From NCBI RefSeq assembly GCF_013391635.1, contig NZ_JACAWU010000002.1, forward strand, positions 1,240,001-1,304,000: DNA of 64,000 nucleotides, in the 5' to 3' direction. Below the pieces are notes generated by a model. That model had not been told where the DNA came from and made no database searches. It was given only the letters and a program-made list of their open reading frames with translations. Source of the DNA: Natronomonas gomsonensis (GTDB lineage: Archaea > Halobacteriota > Halobacteria > Halobacteriales > Haloarculaceae). Position numbers and translations under genes: made by a program. Shown here one piece after another: positions 21,274-32,425 of the stretch (position 1 is the first letter of the stretch; every line of letters begins with the position of its first letter).

Positions 21274-22290
21274 TTACGGATAGACAGTTAAATCGAATTC
21301 AAACCAGTTCCCGTCGTAGATCGCGTACATATTCGGAAACGTCGTGTACTCAGCATAGTCACTGTGTGCTCCAATGTGGCTTGCAGCGTTGAGTTGCGTG
21401 AGTACTGCTTCGAGCCCGTCTGACATCGGTGGTGACTCTTCATAGAACCCAGAGACTGGTCGTCCATCTGTTGCCGTTTCGAGTACCTCTGTCGCCTCAC
21501 TTGAGAGCGAAACCGTCGAGAAATCGACTTCGAGAACGGTGTCGTCTACGTGTTGCTCGTATTCAGACTGAGAGTCTCCGATCGGCTCGGCTGTGAATGT
21601 CCGTTCGGTTACGGGAACAGCATTCTGTTCGGCTCGGGCCTGGAACAGATGGTCGTTGTGCTGGAGATACTCGAACGGCGGTGATGGGACGAAATCGCTC
21701 TCATCGGCATCCAGATGATGGTGATACAGCACACCACGAGAACCTGGGTTCCGGTCACCGACATCAATCGCAGGGTCTCGATCCGCGGCAGCAGCTTCCA
21801 TTGCCCGCTGGAGTATCTGCTGATCCAGATCGGATAGCGACGTGACTGGTACCGTTGTCGATTCGACACCGTCGGACTGGTCCGGATCTTGGAGGTCGAG
21901 GTAGAATTCCCACCAGTTTCGTTCGACGGTTTGGACGGTCTCGACATGGATTCGGTAGTATCGGTCACCGTCTGTGGCGAACTGCGGTCGTTCCCGCTGC
22001 TCGGAGCCGAACTGATATTTGTAGGCCAACTCGTAGTTAAGTACCGTCACGGAGCCACTTGCAAGCAGATTGTCGTAGACCGTTTGTTTGTACTCGTCGG
22101 GGTAGTCGATAGCGAACTGCGCTCGTTGTGCCGTTGGATCCGCCCACAGGAACTTCGCGTACGGATTCTCGACCGGGTACGCACTCAATCGAAAGCGACT
22201 ATTTCCGAGCGAGAAACAGCCAGCGGCACTCGTGACACCCGCTGCACCGAGTGTTGTCAACAACGTCCGTCGAGTATATTGCGTACTCAT
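21274..22290 (-). CDS. Tat-secreted lipoprotein
   Basis: 338 residues with the twin-arginine lipoprotein signal YTRRTLLTTLGAAGVTSAAG plus C. The exported domain is rich in aromatic and acidic residues (YYRIHVETVQTVERNWWEFY; YEYLQHNDHLF-like) and has no recognised fold. It lies 77 nt upstream of the M48-like gene in the same orientation, so the two may act together at the cell surface. Confidence 0.65.
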   Translation of the reverse strand: MSTQYTRRTLLTTLGAAGVTSAAGCFSLGNSRFRLSAYPVENPYAKFLWADPTAQRAQFAIDYPDEYKQTVYDNLLASGSVTVLNYELAYKYQFGSEQRERPQFATDGDRYYRIHVETVQTVERNWWEFYLDLQDPDQSDGVESTTVPVTSLSDLDQQILQRAMEAAAADRDPAIDVGDRNPGSRGVLYHHHLDADESDFVPSPPFEYLQHNDHLFQARAEQNAVPVTERTFTAEPIGDSQSEYEQHVDDTVLEVDFSTVSLSSEATEVLETATDGRPVSGFYEESPPMSDGLEAVLTQLNAASHIGAHSDYAEYTTFPNMYAIYDGNWFEFDLTVYP

Positions 22291-22464
22291 TACTTGCTCA
22301 CTGATTACCGATATTGGGCCCCAAGCGTCTCCGTCTGACAGATCTGTTCATGTGGAGGGTAATGCTTACTCAATATCACGAGTATCAGACTCTTGCCAAG
22401 CAGCGTGTTTCAATGCCCCGATAACTCAAATCGGAATTGTGCTTATTGGTGTAATGAACCCCCA

Positions 22465-22674
22465 TCAATCACCGTTACTGCTTAAGAGAAGCGCAATTCC
22501 TGTCACAGAAACTGACACTCCAAGAAGGATTAAGCCGAGGTATCCAACAGCTATCGACCCCATGTCCTGAATGGCCGAATTGTACTGGCTGGTCGTATGC
22601 AGGAACAGCAACAGGGTACCCACGATACTGAGTAACAGTCCGAGTGCGTTCATTCGCAGTCCGATCTTTTGCAT
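22465..22674 (-). CDS. Small membrane protein
   Basis: 69 residues starting MQKIGLRMNALGLLLSIVG with two hydrophobic helices separated by HTTSQYNSAIQDMGS. An upstream extension to 22782 is not membrane- or protein-like and is rejected. AT-rich sequence at 22705-22720 may hold the promoter. Function unknown. Confidence 0.5.
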   Translation of the reverse strand: MQKIGLRMNALGLLLSIVGTLLLFLHTTSQYNSAIQDMGSIAVGYLGLILLGVSVSVTGIALLLSSNGD

Positions 22675-22876
22675 GCTATTGCCACGTTCACGTCTTGTAT
22701 CAAGTCTTAATTTTTTTGTGTCACGTATGGTATCCGCTGAACAGGTACATCTGATCACATACGGTGAGTAGGATAGGTGCACCTACTGAATCGATGTTCG
22801 TTATGCCGCATGTCTCTCGAATTATCAACGGGACCTGGGAGAAGCTAGGGGTAGTATATTAGCACGTCTACGTGAC

Positions 22877-22925
22877 TTCTCTCACGGCAATAGTCGTGGG
22901 CTTTTTCCTCGAATCTCTGTAAACT
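22877..22925. mobile_element. IS end remnant, second copy
   Basis: CACGGC-AATA-GTCGTG (22883-22898) is followed by GGGC, TTCCTC and TCTCTGTAAA, the same order as at 16707-16752. The two sites are probably ends of the same IS type left after decay. Confidence 0.45.
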
Positions 22926-23107
22926 CACACATTAAACGGAAACCTGGCTCATTCGTCCGCTCACGACGGTGATGGAAGCAGTTCCGTGAACTCGTTGTTG
23001 GCTGTCTCACTCACACCAGCGACACTGCCCTCTGAACGGTAGATATAGGTTGTACAGTTATCCTCAACTGAGGGTGAATGGGAGAAAATTAAGTCATAGC
23101 GGTAACA

Positions 23108-24482
<1,375 letters not shown>

Positions 24483-24483
24483 C

Positions 24484-24606
24484 TTACTTCCCTACCCACT
24501 CGGGCTGATTAGTGGAATTTTACTGTGGATCGGATTCCTCGGCTTATTTTTTCGCGGACTCGTTGCCGCGTGGGAAGAACGAAAATCGTCTACATCCTCG
24601 GTCTGA
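24484..24606 (+). pseudogene. C-terminal fragment of a membrane protein, cut by the tnpB element
   Basis: The frame is open from the element end and encodes LISGILLWIGFLGLFFRGLV then AAWEERKSSTSSV before TGA 24604-24606, a hydrophobic helix with a charged tail. The 5' part is not found left of the element, so insertion was accompanied or followed by a deletion. Confidence 0.55.
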
Positions 24607-24923
24607 TACCGTATCTCTGAATGCGGTTGTCCCCGAGACATTCGTAGTTCTAACTACCGGTTATTTCAGCCAGGAATATCTCAAACTAATATCAATCCAA
24701 CTGAGGCGGGCTCTCAAATCGAACTTCACCAGAGCCATCCAGATAGATATTGCTCTCGGAGACAGATCCGGAATAATAGGTACACGCTCTGTGTACACGT
24801 CGGGCCCGAGGGTAACAAATAATTTTCTACCAGTTCGCTCTTCATGGTATGGTACGTCGGTCGAATTACCTAACGATGTCAATATCGGAAGAATGATTGT
24901 TAAATTATCAAAATAATATTAAT
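24607..24923. other. AT-rich region without an assignable gene
   Basis: Frames are open on both strands but none has a good start or recognisable content. GC is clearly lower than in the flanking genes. It may hold the promoter of the lipoprotein gene that starts at 24924 (AATAATATTAAT at 24912-24923 lies too close to the start to be its own TATA box if the gene is leaderless). Confidence 0.35.
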
Positions 24924-26135
24924 ATGGACCGGAGGACGTTCCTATCGACAGCAATTGTCGGGTCAGGTACACTCTCAGGATGTCTGTCGACGATCCCGTC
25001 GTTGGACTCAGATACCTCCCTGCCGGACGTTCCCACCGGAGCGTGGACACAGTACGGAGCCGACGGCACGAATTCGTTCGCATCGAACGTATCCGTGCCA
25101 TCGGAGGGGAATCTGGCATGGACGTCGAAGGCCTTCACACGCTGGCAACCCGTGGTTTCAAACGGGACTGTGTACACGACGAACTTCGACCCCAGCAACG
25201 ACGGGAGTGCAATTGCACTCGACGCCCAGGACGGCACCGAACAATGGCGGACCACCCTCAACGCCAGCGGGGACAATGGAACTGTCGTCGTCGACGATCG
25301 ATGTCTCGTGGCATACGACACCGAACTGGTGGCACTCGATCCCCAGACGGGTGAGCGGATCTGGACGGAACCGACAAACGGCCTCGACAACTGGGAATTG
25401 CTCGTCGCAGACGAAGCCACCGGAACCGTATTAGTTGCTTCCGAGAGCGGTATCGAGGCATTCAGGGCAACTGACGGGGAGAAACACTGGGAAACCGACA
25501 CGGTCCGCCAACTTGTCCGTGCGCCTGCAGTATACGCTGGGAGTGTGTTCGCGGTCGGTAACGTGGATGGAGCACCGGTTCTCGTTGCGTTCTCACTGGA
25601 TGACGGCTCGGAGCTATGGCGGAGTGAACTCACGTCCACGCCCGAGTCCGCTGCGCCTGTCGCCACCCAGGAGGGAGTGGTCGTCTCCGAGGACCGAACG
25701 CTCGTCGTCTACGACAGGGAAACCGGCGACCGGCGCCGCGAACTCCACTCGTTCGGCGAGGGTGCTTCTGGAATCCCGCAGACGGTTGCTGTTGCCGACG
25801 GAACCGTATTCGCTACCAGCGCCTCCGGCGCCGTCGCGGTCGACAGCGAAACTGGAACGGAACGATGGCGTCGCGACGCTCCAGTGTATGACCCGGGAAT
25901 CTGTGTGGGAACCGAAACAGTCATTGTCCCGATAAACGACCCCGAATTCGCACCTGGGAAGAAGACAATCAGTGCGTTCGATTGCGAATCAGGAGAGATG
26001 CGCTGGTACTACGCATTCAATCGGTCACCAAATGTGATGACACCACCTGTGCTAGTTGATGGAGCCGTATTCTTTACCGCCAGTACCATGGATGGTCTCG
26101 GGGCGCTCGGTGACGTACCCACACGAGATAGCTAG
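24924..26135 (+). CDS. PQQ-like beta-propeller lipoprotein
   Basis: 403 residues. The Tat lipoprotein signal MDRRTFLSTAIVGSGTLSG plus C leads into repeats typical of PQQ/BamB-type beta propellers: VSNGTVYTTNFD, IALDAQDGTEQWRT, LVALDPQTGERIW, VVYDRETGDRRRE, VAVDSETGTERWR, SAFDCESGEMRWYY. About seven blades can be counted. Such proteins are surface scaffolds or sensors in haloarchaea; no catalytic residues are evident. ATG 24924 begins the signal peptide. Confidence 0.85.
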   Translation: MDRRTFLSTAIVGSGTLSGCLSTIPSLDSDTSLPDVPTGAWTQYGADGTNSFASNVSVPSEGNLAWTSKAFTRWQPVVSNGTVYTTNFDPSNDGSAIALDAQDGTEQWRTTLNASGDNGTVVVDDRCLVAYDTELVALDPQTGERIWTEPTNGLDNWELLVADEATGTVLVASESGIEAFRATDGEKHWETDTVRQLVRAPAVYAGSVFAVGNVDGAPVLVAFSLDDGSELWRSELTSTPESAAPVATQEGVVVSEDRTLVVYDRETGDRRRELHSFGEGASGIPQTVAVADGTVFATSASGAVAVDSETGTERWRRDAPVYDPGICVGTETVIVPINDPEFAPGKKTISAFDCESGEMRWYYAFNRSPNVMTPPVLVDGAVFFTASTMDGLGALGDVPTRDS

Positions 26136-26362
26136 CCTCGCACCGTCCGCTCTCAGGAGTTCGTTCTGCTGCGGCGATGCGGCGGGTATCTCTTGTCCCG
26201 GCAGCCAGTATTTCGACGCCCTGGGTATCTACACTGGCAGTTTCGTGTCGGTACACGATGCAAACGGCAGATCCGTGGAATTTTCGATTGAAGTATGCTC
26301 GAGGCAGTTCATCGTGTACCACAGACGGTACTTACTTTTGCGATGGTCGAGCATATCAAACG

Positions 26363-26962
26363 ATGACAGCCCCCCAACAGTATGAACTCTCTGCGATCGA
26401 CCTCTCGGGAAGCCAATATACGGTTGAGCAGACTGGCCGCGATAAGAACTTTCGACCAGAGTACGAAGCGACGGACGTTACAGGCGACACGATTTTTCGC
26501 ACCACATACCAGATGTACGAAGAAAACGACGAATTTCCCTTCGTGGATGCTGACGGTACTGAGATCTGTCGTGTGAAAGCTATCGATACGTGGGATATCG
26601 CCGGTGATTATCTCCTCACGGACAGCCAGACCGACGAAGAACTCCTTATCTTCGACAATGACTTTTCGTTGTTGCAAGATACCTGGCGACTCCGCGATGT
26701 CGACGATGGGTCGCTGCTTGCGACGATCAACTCACGTGGCGCACTCATCACCCTCGCACGGACGTTCCTGCCGGCCGGCGAAGGGATCGCTCACCAGTAC
26801 GAGGTAACTGATTCAGCAGGCAATCAAGTCGGCTCTATCGAGGGTGAATTCGCTCTGTTTGCCTTCGATCAATACGAGATTACGCTTACCGATACAAGTT
26901 CGATCCCGACCGAGCCAGTCGTGATCGCAGCAATCGTCATCGATGCGATTCAGGGAAATTGA
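26363..26962 (+). CDS. LURP-one/YxjI-like (tubby-like fold) protein
   Basis: 199 residues without a signal. The repeating strand pattern (YEATDVTGDTIFRTTYQMY; DEELLIFDNDFSLLQDTWRL; YEVTDSAGNQVGSIEGEFAL) resembles LURP-one-related proteins (DUF567), which have a tubby-like barrel around a central helix (here near VVIAAIVIDAIQ). ATG 26363 is chosen because the upstream extension of the frame overlaps low-complexity, non-conserved sequence. The role in archaea is unknown. Confidence 0.65.
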   Translation: MTAPQQYELSAIDLSGSQYTVEQTGRDKNFRPEYEATDVTGDTIFRTTYQMYEENDEFPFVDADGTEICRVKAIDTWDIAGDYLLTDSQTDEELLIFDNDFSLLQDTWRLRDVDDGSLLATINSRGALITLARTFLPAGEGIAHQYEVTDSAGNQVGSIEGEFALFAFDQYEITLTDTSSIPTEPVVIAAIVIDAIQGN

Positions 26963-27006
26963 GTTCTCGACACAAGTCCCATTCACAGTACCCGAAGTAG
27001 CCCGTG

Positions 27007-27273
27007 CTACGCTGCCGTGACGTCTTCGAGTTCGCCGAGGTAGGTCTTCCGCTGGACGGTTCGCTCGCCATCTTCCGTCCCCACCGAGAGGCTATACACC
27101 CGCCCACCCATGACGCCCGTCAACTGATCGTCGTCGGTCTCGACGAAGAAACCACGCTTGCCCTCCGACTCGGGGACCTGGAGGACGGTGCCCGTCCGTG
27201 ATACCTCACCGCCGGAGCGGTCAGACAGATACGAGATCTCAACACGGTCGCCGCGTTCAAACGCTTCGAACAT
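27007..27273 (-). CDS. Small haloarchaeal protein of unknown function
   Basis: 88 residues starting MFEAFERGDRVEISYLSDRS. Strand-rich with GTVLQVPESEGKRGFFVETD and GGRVYSLSVGTEDGERTVQR, suggesting a small barrel. AGGTGA lies ten nt upstream of ATG 27273 and supports this start over GTG 27288. It has its own promoter region, and no partner gene is evident. Confidence 0.55.
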   Translation of the reverse strand: MFEAFERGDRVEISYLSDRSGGEVSRTGTVLQVPESEGKRGFFVETDDDQLTGVMGGRVYSLSVGTEDGERTVQRKTYLGELEDVTAA

Positions 27274-27452
27274 ATGCTCATAATTCACCTGCCCCGAAAT
27301 AAAACTGTAACAATGACGGACGAAGTCAGAAGGCGGACGCCATCGATAGACTTGAAAACGAACGGCCCGTGTTGACTCTTCATTCGGCCGACGTACTGGG
27401 AGGTGGAACGGTCGGCGTCACCAAGATTCACCGAGAAACGTATCGTGAACAC

Positions 27453-27758
27453 TCAGGGCCTCGATTCCGCGCCAGCGTCCTCTTCGACGAGTTCCGCGAA
27501 GTTCCGCAGAAACGTCTTGTCGTCGGTTTTACCCGCGTGGGCTTCGACGAGCAACGCCTCTAAGCCGTCCCGTGAGTGATTACATCGCTCTTTGTCGCAG
27601 GGCTTACAGAGGTACTCGAATCGCTTGCCGTCACGGTCCCAGCGGTCGCCGTACTTGTCGTACTCCCGCGCCGCCGATCGCGAGACGGTGTCGCCACAGG
27701 CGATGCAAACGACCGAATCGTCGTCGGCGTCAGTGGTGTTCCAGCGTCCCATCGGCAT
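27453..27758 (-). CDS. Zinc-finger protein of unknown function
   Basis: About 101 residues starting MPMGRWNTTDADDDSVVCIA. Cysteine pairs CIAC and CKPC, with a further CNH, form a probable zinc site around DTVSRSAAREYDKYGDRWDR. The C-terminal part is helical (ALLVEAHAGKTDDKTFLRNF). The frame extends upstream to 27812, but the added residues look non-conserved. It is found alone here. Confidence 0.6.
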   Translation of the reverse strand: MPMGRWNTTDADDDSVVCIACGDTVSRSAAREYDKYGDRWDRDGKRFEYLCKPCDKERCNHSRDGLEALLVEAHAGKTDDKTFLRNFAELVEEDAGAESRP

Positions 27759-27930
27759 CACCGTCCCTCGTCGAACGTCTCGGTCGACACACCGGCTGTC
27801 GAAGGCGACCACATCGAACCGCGACGCTCGGGGAAAGCGTTCGATCGCTCGGCGCGACTCCTACCGGCTTCCACCGGGTCGTTTTCGTCGAACCGCATAT
27901 CTAGATGGAGACCCGCTACCGCGGAGTAAA

Positions 27931-29395
27931 CTACCCCACCCTACTCCCTCGGCGCTCCGCGCCTCGGTCCTTGAGGGTGGGGCTTTGATGTGGACTCCCA
28001 GCAATCAATCGCCAGCAATCGGCTGGTGATTCTCGCCGTTCAACGTCCCACCATTTATACGCAGGTCTACTTCTGCGTCTCCGCTCCCCGGCTTGGGCGA
28101 GGAACGGAGTCTGTGTGTCCGCTTTCGAGCGTACCGTAGCCCGATATTTTTCGCACCGTTGTAGTCCGCGTTCACCTCATACCCACACTTCTGGCACTCA
28201 AAGTGTTCTCCGTGGCGGTTATTCTCGTGTGTGAACCCACAGTCCGTTCGAGAACAGCGTTGGGATGTGTGATTCGGCTCGACCTGTTCCACGGAGACCT
28301 CCTGTTCAGGGGCTTTGTAGGAGACGTACTCAAGCAGGCGTCGGAACGCCCAGACGTGGTGCCACTTCGCGTGTGGAAGCCGCTCTCGAATGTCGGTTAA
28401 ATCCTCGAACGCAATCACGTCGCAGTCGTGAGTGAGGGCTTCCTCGACGAGTTCGTTGGCGACCGTGTGGATGTATTGTTTGCGCCAGGCTTCTTCACGC
28501 TTCCCGAGGCGAAGCAGGGCCTTGTGTGCGGCCTGCGTGCCGCGCCGTTGCATCTCGCCACGTCGCTTCTCGAACTCACGACACCAGTGGTCGTAGTCGT
28601 CCCCCTGCCAAAACGTGCCGGTTGAGGACACAGCGAGGCTATTGACGCCGAGGTCGATACCGAGGACCGTTTGGTCGGGGTGCCCGGTGTCTTCCGAAAC
28701 CTCATCGTCACCGTCTGTTCGCCGCGTCGAAAGGTTGAGATAGAACTCGTCAGTGGCCACGTCGTACCGAAGCGTACTCTCGCGGAACTCGTAGTTCTCG
28801 GAGAGTACGTACCGCTCGTAGGGCGTCGGACTGTCTGCCGGGAGAACGAACGACGGTTCGACTCGGCCCTCAACAGTTGCCAGCGACACCTTGTTCCGGT
28901 AGAAGGTCGCGCTCCGCGTGTCGTAGTCCATCGTTTCGGCGGTGAACGTCGGTTGAGAGACGCGCTGTCCCTTTTTCCACCGTTCGACACACGCTTTGAC
29001 AGCTTCGACAGCGCGTTTGATAGCGGCTTGGACAAGTTGGGCCTGTAGGTCTGTCTCCTCTCGAAGTTCGGAGTAGAGCGCGTCACGGACCTCTCGTTTG
29101 TTGGTCTTACACTCGGTATAGGAGGTGTCGGACCAACAGTAGTCGGCGGTTCGGTTCGCGCAGTACAGGTATTGCTCGGCGGTTCGGTGGAGTGCGTCGC
29201 GTTGCTCGTCGGAAACGGCGATTTTCACGACGGCGGTTCGACGCACACCCATGTTTTCAGAGAACACCCGACGGTAGTTATAGACTTGGGAGTCGATCGG
29301 TCATAGTGTGGCGGTTGTGTCGTCCCATGTCGGTTTCCTCCCCGACCTACTCGCTCACTCCGTTCGCTCCTTGAGGTTGGGGGCTCCACCTCGAA
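27931..29395 (-). mobile_element. Second IS1341-type element with tnpB
   Basis: The right end (low coordinates) has CCCCACCCT pairing with AGGGTGGGG (27934-27942/27974-27982). The left end has CCCCGACCT pairing with AGGTTGGGG near 29342-29387. The single gene is tnpB on the minus strand. The element lies inside a universal stress protein gene. Its ends and protein differ from the first element, so it is a separate lineage. Confidence 0.75.
28005..29267 (-). CDS. tnpB: TnpB RNA-guided nuclease, second lineage
   Basis: 420 residues (405-415 if ATG 29252, MGVRRTAVV, is used). RuvC residues are in GIDLGVNS (about 205), AFEDL and NADYNGAKN. The zinc finger is CSRTDCGFTH/CQKCGYEV, with an extra two residues between the first cysteines. 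All catalytic residues are present. It is clearly diverged from the other TnpB in this window, so the two elements arrived independently. Confidence 0.92.
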   Translation of the reverse strand: MFSENMGVRRTAVVKIAVSDEQRDALHRTAEQYLYCANRTADYCWSDTSYTECKTNKREVRDALYSELREETDLQAQLVQAAIKRAVEAVKACVERWKKGQRVSQPTFTAETMDYDTRSATFYRNKVSLATVEGRVEPSFVLPADSPTPYERYVLSENYEFRESTLRYDVATDEFYLNLSTRRTDGDDEVSEDTGHPDQTVLGIDLGVNSLAVSSTGTFWQGDDYDHWCREFEKRRGEMQRRGTQAAHKALLRLGKREEAWRKQYIHTVANELVEEALTHDCDVIAFEDLTDIRERLPHAKWHHVWAFRRLLEYVSYKAPEQEVSVEQVEPNHTSQRCSRTDCGFTHENNRHGEHFECQKCGYEVNADYNGAKNIGLRYARKRTHRLRSSPKPGSGDAEVDLRINGGTLNGENHQPIAGD

Positions 29396-29720
29396 AGTGC
29401 TGATCGATATCCTCTTCGTCAGCGTATTTCAGGATCGCTCGTGCGGGCCGGCCGACTTCGGTGACCGTCTTGAGGTCGATGTCGTGTCCAGCCGCGATCT
29501 CCGTGGCCGTCCCATTGATTCTGGTTGCACGCGCTTTGGCATTGTCGTACCAGTCCTCAGCCGCTGGTAAACCGCCGGCCTCTACGTCCATCACCGAGTT
29601 AATCGGATTGATGACGTAAATCGCAGTGAGGGTCGCATCCGAGAAGTTCTCGATTGCATACGTGAGCGCACGCTCGGCAAGCGGCGACCCGTCGAAGGCG
29701 ATGAGAACGTTCTCGGGCAT
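29390..29720 (-). pseudogene. Universal stress protein truncated by the tnpB element
   Basis: The frame starts MPENVLIAFDGSPLAERALT and follows the UspA fold for about 108 residues to EVGRPARAILKYADEEDIDQ, then runs into element sequence and a stop at 29355. The C-terminal ATP-binding motif (G-x2-G-x9-G-S) is missing and its coding sequence is not found on the other side of the element, so part was deleted. Confidence 0.75.
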
Positions 29721-29833
29721 ACGAAGAGCGTTTGACCCGAACTGAAAAGAGTGTACTGCTCAGAACACCCCGTGTAGGAACTCCGTCAAGGCGTGTCTCT
29801 GTTACACGTGATTTTTCTGGCTGTTCGGGTGCA

Positions 29834-30829
29834 TCACTCTCCGTCCAGCAGGAACGACCGGACGTCGGGAGCCGTCCGCGTTGGGTCTTCTTCCATCGGG
29901 ATGTGGCCTAACCCCTCGTAGACGACGAGTTCGGCACCAGCGATTTCGCGGGCGAACCGCTCGCCGTGTGCCGGCGGGATGATCTCGTCCTCGCTGCCCC
30001 ACAGCACGAGCGTCGGCGTGTTGACCAGCGGGACGTCGGCGCTCCGATCGCCGGTCTGGACGTCCAGATCGGCGATCGCGTCGCGGTTGCCCGCCCGCAG
30101 GAGTAAGTCGTGATAGCGAGTCACCGTCTCGGGTGCCATCCGCGCAGGGTTGCCGTAGGCCTTCCGCACAGCGAGCATCGTCAAGGTTCGTGGCGTGAGG
30201 TGTCTGAGTGGCCACGAGAGCGGGCCGAGGTCCCGTACCCGTCGCAGCCACCGCGTCTCCGTGCGTGGATAGCCCGCCGCGCCGACCAACACCAGACGGT
30301 CAACGCGGTCGGGGTAGTCAACCGCGAATCGCCAGGCAATCTCGCCGCCCCGGGAGCTACCAGCCAGCGACGCCCGCTCGATGCCAACGGCGTCGAGGAA
30401 GGCCGCGAGAAAGTCGACGGTCTCCTGGATGCCGTTGTGTCCCTCCGGGTGGGGGCCAGTGAGGCCGAATCCAGGGAGGTCGAGGCTTACGACCCGTATC
30501 GTGCTGGCGAGTTCCTCAGTCCACCCCTCCCAGGTATGGAGCGACGAGAAGACCCCGTGACAACACACCAGCGTCGGCGCGTCGGGGTCCTCGGGGCCGA
30601 CATCGCGGTAGTGAACGGCCAACCCGTCGACGGTCACGAACTCTGAATCCGGATACGTGTACCGCTCGCGGAGTATCTCCGGCTCCCGGTCCGATTCGTA
30701 GCCCGCATACAGCGCCAGACCCAGCATGCCGCCTGCGACAGACCTGCGAATCCACCGGCCGAGTCCCCTCTCGTGACGCCCCGTTTCGCCGTCCCCGTTA
30801 TCCGGCTGTCTGGGGACCAGGTTATCCAT
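29834..30829 (-). CDS. Alpha/beta hydrolase, membrane-anchored
   Basis: 331 residues. A short hydrophobic segment near residue 30-45 (SVAGGMLGLALYAGY) may anchor it. The fold has oxyanion HGVFSSLHTW, the nucleophile elbow GSSRGG at about residue 155, the acid region LWGSEDEIIP and the catalytic His in GLGHIPMEED. The family includes epoxide hydrolases, haloperoxidase-like and lipase-like enzymes; the substrate is unknown. ATG 30829 is used because the upstream extension lacks conservation. Confidence 0.8.
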   Translation of the reverse strand: MDNLVPRQPDNGDGETGRHERGLGRWIRRSVAGGMLGLALYAGYESDREPEILRERYTYPDSEFVTVDGLAVHYRDVGPEDPDAPTLVCCHGVFSSLHTWEGWTEELASTIRVVSLDLPGFGLTGPHPEGHNGIQETVDFLAAFLDAVGIERASLAGSSRGGEIAWRFAVDYPDRVDRLVLVGAAGYPRTETRWLRRVRDLGPLSWPLRHLTPRTLTMLAVRKAYGNPARMAPETVTRYHDLLLRAGNRDAIADLDVQTGDRSADVPLVNTPTLVLWGSEDEIIPPAHGERFAREIAGAELVVYEGLGHIPMEEDPTRTAPDVRSFLLDGE

Positions 30830-31049
30830 GACGCTACCACGGCCACTGCTCACAAGTGCTTAGGGGATTCAACTCCGGGAAAACCCCTGCCACTACTGTC
30901 ACCCGCTTAATCACAAAAGAGATAATGTACTAGACCACGACTACTCACTTGCACGCAGGTCAGTTCTGTGTCCCAACCACCGTGCTGCTGTGTGCCAGCC
31001 CGGTCACGTCGTGTGACCGGATTCGTACTACCGGCTGTCAGCCCAATCG

Positions 31050-31847
31050 ATGAACAACGACCCAATCGAAGACCCCCAATCCGCAGCAGTCGAGCAACTC
31101 GAGCGATTCGGGTTGAGTGCGTACGCCGCACGGACGTTCGTCGCCCTCGCGAGTCTGGGGACGGGAACGGCCAGAGACATCAGCCAGGTGTCAGACGTAC
31201 CACGTACCCGCGTGTACGATGCAATCGACGAATTACACGACCGGGGACTCGTCGACATCCTCCAGTCCTCACCCAAGCAGTTCTGGGCGATTTCTGCCGA
31301 AACTGCAAGCCGAACCTTCGAACACGAACTCCAAAACCGGACTGACGTCCTTCGGGCGGCACTAAGCGAGATCGAACCCGTCGAACGACGAGCCGAACAG
31401 CGAGGCGTCTGGACGGTCGATGGACAGCGGTCGGTCACGGAGCGAGTCATCGAATTCTTCGAGAACGCGGAGGAGGAAATCGTCTACATGACTGTCGAGG
31501 ACCTCCTCACGGACGACCTAATCGACGCGTTGAGCGAGGCCGCAGCGCGTGGTGTCTCCATCAAACTTGGCGGCGTCTCGACAGCTGTCCAAGAGCGCAT
31601 CCAAGAGGACATCCCCGGAGCGACGATGTTCGAGTCGCTGTGGGTCTGGTCGGATACCTCCGCGGGCCGACTCATGATGATCGACGGGCGAAAGACCCTC
31701 GTGAGCGCACTCGTCAACGGTACGGACGCATCGCCATCCGACCCGCGGTCGGAGACCGCCATCTGGGGTGAAGGCGACACGAACAGTCTGGTCGTCGTCT
31801 TGAAGGCGATTTTTACCTGGCGACTCGCTACGGAGAATCCGGAATGA
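31050..31847 (+). CDS. TrmB-family transcriptional regulator
   Basis: 265 residues. The N-terminal winged helix has LERFGLSAYAARTFVALASL, then the recognition segment VSDVPRTRVYDAIDEL typical of TrmB. A coiled linker (EHELQNRTDVLRAALSEIE) leads to a PLD-like effector domain (VIEFFENAEEEIVYMTVEDL). It has two paralogues at 33227 and 39382 but is more diverged. The last part lacks the sugar-binding TrmB C domain, so the ligand is not predictable. Confidence 0.85.
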   Translation: MNNDPIEDPQSAAVEQLERFGLSAYAARTFVALASLGTGTARDISQVSDVPRTRVYDAIDELHDRGLVDILQSSPKQFWAISAETASRTFEHELQNRTDVLRAALSEIEPVERRAEQRGVWTVDGQRSVTERVIEFFENAEEEIVYMTVEDLLTDDLIDALSEAAARGVSIKLGGVSTAVQERIQEDIPGATMFESLWVWSDTSAGRLMMIDGRKTLVSALVNGTDASPSDPRSETAIWGEGDTNSLVVVLKAIFTWRLATENPE

Positions 31848-31935
31848 TGAAACCTACCGAATCCTCACCGTGCAGTACCTATCACATGGATATACGAACT
31901 GAATCACGCCGACACACGCATTGGTGGTATCACAC

Positions 31936-32256
31936 ATGACGATACCGAATCGACCAGGGGACGGCGAGCCAGCTCCTGATTCGCACAGTACGATTCAGAC
32001 CGAGTTCGACTGGGAGTCGGTCACTCCAAGTACGGCCGTCATCGAGACGATAGCCATCGCAGCAAACACGGACCCCTCTGAAATCGAGCCACTGTACGAC
32101 TCTGTCGACTCGGAAGCCTTGGACAGGCTTATTCAATCGACTGGGACACGCCCAACCAATGGCGGCACTACCGTCTCATTTGCTGTCTCGGAATACGAGG
32201 TGAGCGTCCACAGTGACGGGACTGTCGCCGTTCGCCACATCACAGAAGAGGCCTGA
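31936..32256 (+). CDS. HalOD1 domain protein
   Basis: 106 residues. The HalOD1 output domain is seen in STAVIETIAIAANTDPSEIE, then LYDSVDSEALDRLI and FAVSEYEVSVHSDGTVAVR. HalOD1 is a haloarchaea-specific domain found alone or in signalling proteins. It lies 88 nt after a TrmB gene in the same orientation. Confidence 0.8.
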   Translation: MTIPNRPGDGEPAPDSHSTIQTEFDWESVTPSTAVIETIAIAANTDPSEIEPLYDSVDSEALDRLIQSTGTRPTNGGTTVSFAVSEYEVSVHSDGTVAVRHITEEA

Positions 32257-32425
32257 GACGGCCCCATAGGTGGCGCTGGAGTAGCCAGCGTCTCAGTGGA
32301 TACGCCGAATACGTTGATACCGTCGAAGTGGCCGACGGCCGTGTCTCGTCTCTCGGATAATCAAAAACCCATTAATTGTGAAAAGTGACGAGTTGAAACG
32401 GTAGCGGTGTCCATCTATTCGGAAG

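Noticed and set aside
24512..24916. 134-residue plus-strand frame after the first tnpB element
   Set aside because: Overlaps the better-supported membrane-protein tail in another frame, has no recognisable content and weak start context.
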